This document shows positions 41,880-47,407 of a DNA stretch of 47,407 nucleotides, piece by piece; the first letter of the stretch is position 1; each line of letters begins with the position of its first letter. A program made the position numbers and the translations under genes. Location of the stretch: contig CAKOTD010000007.1 of the NCBI GenBank assembly GCA_934120015.1, positions 1 through 47,407 of the forward strand, in the 5' to 3' direction. The notes beneath the pieces were generated by a model. The model saw only the letters and a program-made list of their open reading frames with translations. It was not told where the DNA came from and made no database searches. Source of the DNA: an uncultured Bacilli bacterium. GTDB lineage: Bacteria > Bacillota_I > Bacilli_A > RF39 > UBA660.

Positions 41880-43124
41880 ATGAAAAATATTAAGGAAATT
41901 ACAAAAGTAGTTGAAGGAGAAAAATGGCAGAAAGCAATTGATAAGGCTTATGAAAAATTAAGTAAAAAGGTTAAAATAGATGGTTTCCGTCCTGGAAAAG
42001 CACCAAAAGATGTTTTCTTAAAAAAATATGGAAAAGAAAATTTAATGGTAGAAGCTGCAGATACTTTATTACAAGAATTATATATGGATGTATTAAAGGA
42101 TAATGAAGGTATTGAATTAGTTGCTCAACCAAAAGTAGAAATTAAGGGAATATCTGAAGAAAAGTTAGAAGTAATGTTTACGCTAACATTAAGACCAGAA
42201 ATAAAATTAGGTAAGTATACAGATCTTGGTGTGAAAAAAGAAAATGTAAAGGTTACTGAAAAAGAAATTGAAGAAAATATTGAACATATGCGTAGTCATT
42301 ATGCTGAGAATGTTACAAAAGATGGAAAAGTTGAAAAAGGTAATATTGCTATTATTGACTTTGAAGGATTTAAAGATGGTGTAGCATTTGATGGTGGAAA
42401 GAGTGAAAACTATTCATTAGAAATTGGTTCAAATACTTTTATACCAGGCTTTGAAGATCAAGTTATTGGTATGACTAAAGGTGAAGAAAAAGAAATTAAA
42501 GTTACTTTTCCAGAAGATTACCATGCTGAAGATTTAAAAGGTGCACCAGTTGTATTTAAGGTTAAAGTAAATGAAATTAAGGAAATTAAATTGCCTGAAT
42601 TTGATAAAGATTTCTTTGATGATTTAGGTATGGAAGGTATTGATTCTAAAGAATCACTTGAAAAACAAGTTAAAGAAAACATTAAAGCACGTAAAGATCA
42701 TGAAGCAGAAAATAAATATATTGATGATTTATTAGAAGCTGCTGCTAATAATGCTGAAGTAGAAATTCCAGAAGTTATGATTGAAGAAGAAATAGATCGT
42801 ATGCTTAAACAATATGAAGAAAATTTAATGATGCAAGGAATTACATTAGAACAATTCTATAAGTTTACTAATTCTGATGAAAAGGCTTTACGAGATCAAA
42901 TGAAGGAAGAAGCTGGAAAGCGTATTAAATTTAGATTAATGCTTGAAGAAATAGCTAAGAAAGAAAAAATAGAAGTTAGTGATGCAGAAGCTGACGAGGA
43001 AGCTGAAAAAATGGCTGCTAAATATAAAATGAAAAAAGATGAATTTTTGAAACAATTTGGTGGCTTAGAAATGATTAAGTATGATGTAAAAATGCGTAAT
43101 GCAATAGAAGTATTAAAAAAATAA
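41880..43124 (+). CDS. tig: Trigger factor
   Basis: The ribosome-bound chaperone and prolyl isomerase that meets new chains at the exit tunnel. The ribosome-docking motif is in VKIDGFRPGKAPKDVFLKKYG (about residues 34-52, quoted as key residues GFRPGKAP). An FKBP-type isomerase domain (about 150-235) and the long helical C-terminal chaperone arm follow. 414 aa, normal. The ATG at 41880 is behind GGAGGAAG; the in-frame GTG at 41865 is within the ribosome site. Codon choice is typical of a highly expressed gene. Confidence 0.96.
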   Translation: MKNIKEITKVVEGEKWQKAIDKAYEKLSKKVKIDGFRPGKAPKDVFLKKYGKENLMVEAADTLLQELYMDVLKDNEGIELVAQPKVEIKGISEEKLEVMFTLTLRPEIKLGKYTDLGVKKENVKVTEKEIEENIEHMRSHYAENVTKDGKVEKGNIAIIDFEGFKDGVAFDGGKSENYSLEIGSNTFIPGFEDQVIGMTKGEEKEIKVTFPEDYHAEDLKGAPVVFKVKVNEIKEIKLPEFDKDFFDDLGMEGIDSKESLEKQVKENIKARKDHEAENKYIDDLLEAAANNAEVEIPEVMIEEEIDRMLKQYEENLMMQGITLEQFYKFTNSDEKALRDQMKEEAGKRIKFRLMLEEIAKKEKIEVSDAEADEEAEKMAAKYKMKKDEFLKQFGGLEMIKYDVKMRNAIEVLKK

Positions 43125-43163
43125 TGCTTCTTTTTATTTTTTTGTATAGAATAGGAGAAATTT

Positions 43164-43364
43164 ATGAAAAATATAAGTGGAGAAAATTATAATACAGAAG
43201 TTATGTTACTAACAAATAATTATATAAAGATGCAAAAGATGCAATGCCCAGAACAATTTAAAAACTTTAATCAGGAGGATTTTTCAAAATATTATGATAC
43301 GGTTTATAATATTTTTAATGAAATGTCTTGTGCAAAAAACAATGTAAAAGTAAAAATTAAATAA
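43164..43364 (+). CDS. Small protein of unknown function (66 aa)
   Basis: A short soluble protein with AGGAG before the ATG and its own terminator after the stop. Two Cys (in MQCPEQF and MSCAKNN), several Asn and Lys. No family is recognised. The intact ribosome site and flanking terminator support a real gene. Confidence 0.6.
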   Translation: MKNISGENYNTEVMLLTNNYIKMQKMQCPEQFKNFNQEDFSKYYDTVYNIFNEMSCAKNNVKVKIK

Positions 43365-43386
43365 ACTATTTATATAGTTTTTTTTC
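43361..43386 (+). terminator. Intrinsic terminator after the small gene
   Basis: AAACTAT and ATAGTTT pair over a short loop, followed by eight T, overlapping the stop codon. Confidence 0.7.
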
Positions 43387-43412
43387 TATGTTATAATATA
43401 CTGGTGATAGCT

Positions 43413-45023
43413 ATGTATATAAAGAATTTGAGTTTAACATTTGGAACACAAACTATATTTGATAATGTAAATTGTGTTATATCAGAAAATGAAAAAATTG
43501 GTATTGTTGGTGTAAATGGAGCTGGTAAATCCACTTTTTTCAATTTATTATTAAAAAATATTGAACCTGATAAAGGAAGTATTATATTAAAAAAGGGTAC
43601 AACAGTAGCACTATTACCTCAAGTAATAGAGGACTTTAAAGATGATAGTAGTGTTTTTGAGTATTTACTTAGTGCAAGACCTATTGATAAACTAAAGGAA
43701 AAATTAAGTAAATTATATGAAGAAGTATCAATGGCAAATGATGAAAGAATGCAAAATAAAATATTAAAAGAAATAGGTTATGTACAAAGTGAGTTAGATT
43801 ATTATGATATATATGAAGCCGAAAGTATTTTACTTAAAATAATAGATGGTATGCATATTGATTCTTTAGTGCTTGATATGAAACTTAAAAATTTATCGGG
43901 TGGACAGAAATCTAAAATAGCGTTTGCTAGACTTTTGTATTCAAAAGCGGAAATAATTTTACTTGATGAGCCTACAAATCATTTGGATAGTGATACTAAA
44001 AACTATATTATTAATTATCTAAAGAATTATCATGGAAATGTTTTAATAATATCCCATGATACTGATTTTTTAGATATGGTAACAACTAAAACATTGTATC
44101 TTGATAAGGTAACTCATAATATGACATTATATGATGGTAATTATAGTAAATTTTTAAGAGTGAAAAAAGAAAATGATCTAGCACTCGAAACTAAATCATT
44201 ACAACAACAAAAGGAAATAGATAGACTAGAAAAAATAGTACTACATTATTCTAATTCTTCTGGAAAACGAAAGAAAATGGCACAGGATCGTGAGAAGAAA
44301 CTTGATAAATTAAAAGATGAGGCAATTGTATTAGAAAGTAAGTATAAGAGTGTTAAATTTGAAATTAAAATTGATAATGAAAGTAGTAGTAATCCGATAA
44401 TTGTTAACAACTTATTTTTTTCTTATGATGCTAAGAATTATATTATAAATAATTTATCTTTTTCTTTAAATAAAGGAGAAAAATTCTTAATATTAGGATT
44501 TAATGGAGTAGGAAAATCAACTTTACTTAAACTTATTATGGGTATAAATAAACCAAATAGTGGTAAAATAATTATAAATTATAAGACTAAAATAGCTTAT
44601 TATGCACAGGAACATGAATCCCTTAGTAATGATGATAGTATTCTTGATAACTTTAAAGATTTAGATTATACTGAAAAAGAAATTAGAAATTGTTTAGGAA
44701 GATTTTTATTTCATGGTGATGATATTTATAAAAAAATATCTGTATTATCACCTGGAGAAAGAGCAAGGGTAATACTTGCTAAGATTTCTTTAAGTGGAGC
44801 AAATGTATTAATATTAGATGAACCTACAAATCATTTAGATCCTGAAACTCAAGCTATTATTTGTGAAATATTTAAAGAATATAAGGGAACAATGCTTATA
44901 GTTTCACATAATAAGGAATTTGTAAAAAATTTAGGGATTGAAAGAGTTTTACTACTTCCTAGTGGTAAAATACAGTTTTTTGATGATAAAATGTTAAATA
45001 AATATGAACAAGAAAAAAGTTAA
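43413..45023 (+). CDS. ABC-F family ATPase
   Basis: A soluble protein of two ABC domains in tandem, without membrane parts. Domain 1 has Walker A GVNGAGKST near residue 35, LSGGQKSK, and LLDEPTNHLD. The Arg/Lys-rich interdomain linker (about 240-310) contains GKRKKMAQDREKKLDKL. Domain 2 has GFNGVGKST near 365, LSPGERAR, and LILDEPTNHLD. ABC-F proteins bind the ribosomal E site and ease stalled translation, or protect against antibiotics. The start at the ATG at 43413 follows GGTGATAG. The subfamily (YdiF, Uup or other) is not resolved. Confidence 0.93.
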   Translation: MYIKNLSLTFGTQTIFDNVNCVISENEKIGIVGVNGAGKSTFFNLLLKNIEPDKGSIILKKGTTVALLPQVIEDFKDDSSVFEYLLSARPIDKLKEKLSKLYEEVSMANDERMQNKILKEIGYVQSELDYYDIYEAESILLKIIDGMHIDSLVLDMKLKNLSGGQKSKIAFARLLYSKAEIILLDEPTNHLDSDTKNYIINYLKNYHGNVLIISHDTDFLDMVTTKTLYLDKVTHNMTLYDGNYSKFLRVKKENDLALETKSLQQQKEIDRLEKIVLHYSNSSGKRKKMAQDREKKLDKLKDEAIVLESKYKSVKFEIKIDNESSSNPIIVNNLFFSYDAKNYIINNLSFSLNKGEKFLILGFNGVGKSTLLKLIMGINKPNSGKIIINYKTKIAYYAQEHESLSNDDSILDNFKDLDYTEKEIRNCLGRFLFHGDDIYKKISVLSPGERARVILAKISLSGANVLILDEPTNHLDPETQAIICEIFKEYKGTMLIVSHNKEFVKNLGIERVLLLPSGKIQFFDDKMLNKYEQEKS

Positions 45024-45033
45024 TGGTGATATT

Positions 45034-46074
45034 ATGAGTATTAATTTAATTAAAGAAAAATTAAATGAGTTACAACAAGATGGAGTTTTTCCTGGTGCAA
45101 CGCTTGGGATATGTACTAATCGTAGTAAGTATTTAGATTTTGTTGGTTATAAATCAATATTTCCTTATAAAGAACTAAATTCATTGAATACTATTTATGA
45201 TTTAGCGTCTCTAACAAAAGTAATTGTTACAAATACACTTGTTTCTCTTGCTTTAATGGAAAAGAAAATAACATTAAGTACTAAAATAGATAAATATTTT
45301 GATGATGAATTATATAAAAATATAACTATATATAATTTGATAACGCATACATCAGGTTTAGTTACAACAAAAAGGGCATCATCTATTTATAGTTATGGTG
45401 ACTATGAAGATTATTTAAATACTATTATTAAAGAAAATATTGAAAAAGCTAGATATTCTGATATTAATTATATATTACTGGGCTTTATAATTGAAAAAAT
45501 ATATAATGATTCATTAGATAAAATTGCAGATATAAAAATATTTAAGCCTTTAAATATGAAAAATACTACATTTAAACCGAATCCCAAACTATGTGCACCT
45601 ACAGAAATATCAAGTACTAGGGGTATTATAAAGGGAATGCCTCATGATGAAAAATCCTACTATTCAAATAAAATAATTGGATGTTCAGGTTTATTTGCTC
45701 CAATCGAAGATATTATTAAATTTGTGCAAATGGTTTTGAATAATGGAATTGTAGATGGTAAAGTTTTTTTAGAAAAAAGGTATATCAATTTATGGTTTAA
45801 GAAACTAGTAACGGATATAGAAGACTTAAATAGGGGAATGGGATGGATTATTGGTTCATCAGCAACTACTACAAAGGAATGTTGTAGTGATAATACAATT
45901 ATTCATTTAGGATTTACTGGAACTATGATTATAATTGATAGAGGTAATAATCTAGGCATAGTGCTACTTTCAAATAGGGTTCATCCTACCAGAAATAATG
46001 GAAAATTCAAAGAAAGAAAACATGAAATTGTTGAAGCAATTTATAAAAACATTGCTATATACAATGAGTTATAG
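45034..46074 (+). CDS. Beta-lactamase-fold serine hydrolase (class C type)
   Basis: A 346-aa protein without a signal peptide, so likely cytoplasmic. The SxxK motif is SLTK (in YDLASLTKV near residue 60), the YxN is in YSDINYILLGFIIEK near 143, and HLGFTGT near 290 replaces the KTG box, as in class C-like esterases. GMGW and FLEKRYI are family-typical. Such proteins are hydrolases or DD-peptidase relatives of unknown substrate. The ATG at 45034 follows GGTGATAT, 10 nt after the ABC-F stop, so the two may be cotranscribed. Confidence 0.88.
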   Translation: MSINLIKEKLNELQQDGVFPGATLGICTNRSKYLDFVGYKSIFPYKELNSLNTIYDLASLTKVIVTNTLVSLALMEKKITLSTKIDKYFDDELYKNITIYNLITHTSGLVTTKRASSIYSYGDYEDYLNTIIKENIEKARYSDINYILLGFIIEKIYNDSLDKIADIKIFKPLNMKNTTFKPNPKLCAPTEISSTRGIIKGMPHDEKSYYSNKIIGCSGLFAPIEDIIKFVQMVLNNGIVDGKVFLEKRYINLWFKKLVTDIEDLNRGMGWIIGSSATTTKECCSDNTIIHLGFTGTMIIIDRGNNLGIVLLSNRVHPTRNNGKFKERKHEIVEAIYKNIAIYNEL

Positions 46075-46188
46075 TTGAAAATGTTATTTTGATATGCTAT
46101 TATAGTACTAGTTGGTGAAGAAAATAAATGCTAACAAAAGAGGAGTTAACTAACAATATATAAAGATTTAATTGAAAAGAGAATATTT

Positions 46189-46416
46189 ATGGCTAGTGAA
46201 GAGTTAGAAATGATTCATAATGGTGAAAAGTTAGGAACACTAAGGTATTTAATTAAACATAAAATGAAAATACTAGTGAAATAAAATTAAAAGTATATTT
46301 TAATTATTTAAAAAACTCTAATTCTACAGATGAAGATTTGAGGAAATGTGATAATGAATATTTGGGGTATATGTGTTTTCTTGAAGATATAAAGTTAAAA
46401 AAGAAGAAAAAGAATT
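46189..46416 (+). pseudogene. Decayed duplicate of the helical-repeat protein gene
   Basis: The DNA at 46282-46400 is clearly similar to 47164-47282 in the next gene: both encode a version of VYFxYLxNSNSTDEDL, then YEYL/NEYL and YMCxLE. In the copy the first part (46189-46284, ending KMKILVK) is in another frame and ends in a stop, so it is broken. The rest of 46075-46495 holds no gene: a possible promoter near 46090-46110, this remnant and a terminator. Confidence 0.75.
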
Positions 46417-46445
46417 AAAGATAAAGGTTAAAAAAGGTAATTTAA

Positions 46446-46468
46446 AAATCTACATTAGTAGATTTTTT
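46446..46468 (+). terminator. Intrinsic terminator before the repeat protein gene
   Basis: AATCTAC-atta-GTAGATT followed by six T. Confidence 0.75.
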
Positions 46469-46495
46469 GTTAGAACATGGAAAGAAGGAAAGAAA

Positions 46496-47368
46496 ATGAT
46501 ATCAGAAGAAGAATTAAACAAGAAAATAATTAATTTTAAAAGAGTTAATAATGGATATGATGAAATAGAAATGTTTAGGTTAGCCATAAAGGATAATGAT
46601 ATATTAAAAATAAATAGTTTAATTAAAAGTATGGATAATTATACTTTAAATTATATTGGAGTTCATGAAATAGTTGATTGCTTAATATTAACAGGTAATG
46701 CAGAGAGTATATATAATATAGCTACTAGAGTATCTGATATAAATGAAATACATAGATTAGAAAATGCTATAGTGGAAACTATGGATACTAGATATATATG
46801 TTTATTTGCGCAAAATATAATTGGAGCAAATATTAGAAGATTACAAGATGCTGTTTTAGTTATTGGTAAAGCAACAGGAAATGGTATTGATATATATATG
46901 TTTGCTAAAAATGTAAATGGTGCAGATAAAGAGGAAATAGAAGACTCGGTAATAGCTACAAGAAATTTAAGTTTAATAAATGATTTTTCTCATTCAGAAA
47001 TTAATTTATATAAGTCACTTAATGCAATTAGATTACTTGATAATTCTTCAAAATATGTCCAAATAATTGAAAATAAAATATTTCTTCACGATGAGGGATT
47101 ACGAAAAATACATTGTTTGAAAAAGATAGATGCTTTAAAGTATTTAATAAGAAATGCTGATGAAATAAAGTTAAGAGTATATTTTGATTATTTAAATAAT
47201 TCTAATTCTACAGATGAGGATTTAAAGAGATGTGATTATGAATATTTAAATTATATGTGTTATCTTGAAAATGCAAAATCAAAAAGTAAAGTGAAAACTA
47301 GAATGTTAACAGATCAAACAGATCAAAAAAATTTATTAATTAAAAAGTCAAGTGCAACAAACGAATAA
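46496..47368 (+). CDS. Alpha-helical repeat protein of unknown function
   Basis: A 290-aa soluble protein. The middle (about 55-165) consists of units of 32-34 residues with the pattern [LI]xxAIVxTxDxxYIxxFAxNIxGAxIxx: compare FAQNIIGANIRRLQDAV and FAKNVNGADKEEIEDSV. This is a helix-turn-helix array of the HEAT or Sel1-like kind, but I do not recognise the family. The C-terminal region (about 205-265) is duplicated in the adjacent pseudogene. A Lys/Ser-rich tail closes the protein. GAAAGGAAAG precedes the ATG. Such repeat proteins usually mediate protein contacts. Confidence 0.75.
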   Translation: MISEEELNKKIINFKRVNNGYDEIEMFRLAIKDNDILKINSLIKSMDNYTLNYIGVHEIVDCLILTGNAESIYNIATRVSDINEIHRLENAIVETMDTRYICLFAQNIIGANIRRLQDAVLVIGKATGNGIDIYMFAKNVNGADKEEIEDSVIATRNLSLINDFSHSEINLYKSLNAIRLLDNSSKYVQIIENKIFLHDEGLRKIHCLKKIDALKYLIRNADEIKLRVYFDYLNNSNSTDEDLKRCDYEYLNYMCYLENAKSKSKVKTRMLTDQTDQKNLLIKKSSATNE

Positions 47369-47407
47369 TTAAATGGTATTCACAACTTCTTGTAATTTAT
47401 AAATTTT

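Noticed and set aside
1..47407. CRISPR arrays, tRNA and rRNA genes
   Set aside because: No spaced direct-repeat array and no tRNA T-loop or rRNA-like stretch was found on reading either strand.

Overview
The window reads as an AT-rich, low-GC Bacillota chromosome, probably an uncultured gut member of the Bacilli or a related lineage. The evidence is the mraZ-rsmH-ftsL-pbpB order, a trhP1-trhP2-greA block, Firmicute-type RNase HIII, strong AGGAGG ribosome sites, frequent TTG starts and T-run hairpin terminators. A tiny YjcZ-type membrane protein, a SpoVD-like PBP operon and a collagen-like (BclA-type) protein suggest a spore-former, but no sporulation sigma factor is in view.

Layout. 1-2.3 kb: a membrane protein cut by the window edge and a PrsA lipoprotein. 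2.4-6.7 kb: two tiny membrane proteins, then mraZ-rsmH-ftsL-pbpB behind a four-repeat MraZ box. 6.7-16.4 kb (minus strand): a SpoVD-like PBP - MraY - FtsW operon whose PBP gene is split by a 5.7-kb serine-integrase element (9638-15361). That element carries a secreted protein, a four-gene ABC transporter, a small ORF and the integrase. 16.5-25.4 kb: an amidoligase-like gene, enolase, a polysaccharide block (GT4, PssD, PssE, GalE), a probable OLE RNA with its membrane protein, RNase HIII, a CvpA-like protein and thioredoxin. 25.5-38.2 kb: a collagen-like gene split by a second, 11.9-kb serine-integrase element (25764-37695). It carries an integrase, a small ORF, a broken IS110 copy, two GreA-like proteins, a WYL-type regulator and a seven-gene nucleotide cassette. 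The cassette encodes a VUT/YhhQ transporter, phosphoribosyltransferase, guanylate kinase-like protein, FemAB-like transferase, nucleotide kinase-methyltransferase fusion, HAM1-type pyrophosphatase and DegT-like PLP protein. 38.3-47.4 kb: a candidate structured RNA, trhP1-trhP2, greA, tig, an ABC-F protein, a beta-lactamase-fold hydrolase and a helical-repeat protein with a decayed duplicate beside it.

The main result is that both integrase elements can be removed in silico at a 2-bp core (TT and AC). Removal restores perfect reading frames: a 635-aa PBP with an intact SxN motif and a 269-aa collagen-like protein with an unbroken Gly-X-Y run. Joining the element ends recreates attP sites that are dyad-symmetric about the same dinucleotides (arms of 10/10 bp, and 16 of 18 bp). 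Both interrupted genes look like spore-envelope genes, so programmed excision of the skin/sigK or SPbeta/spsM kind is a testable possibility. The nucleotide cassette in the second element looks like an undescribed pathway that salvages and decorates a purine-like base. Its function is inference.
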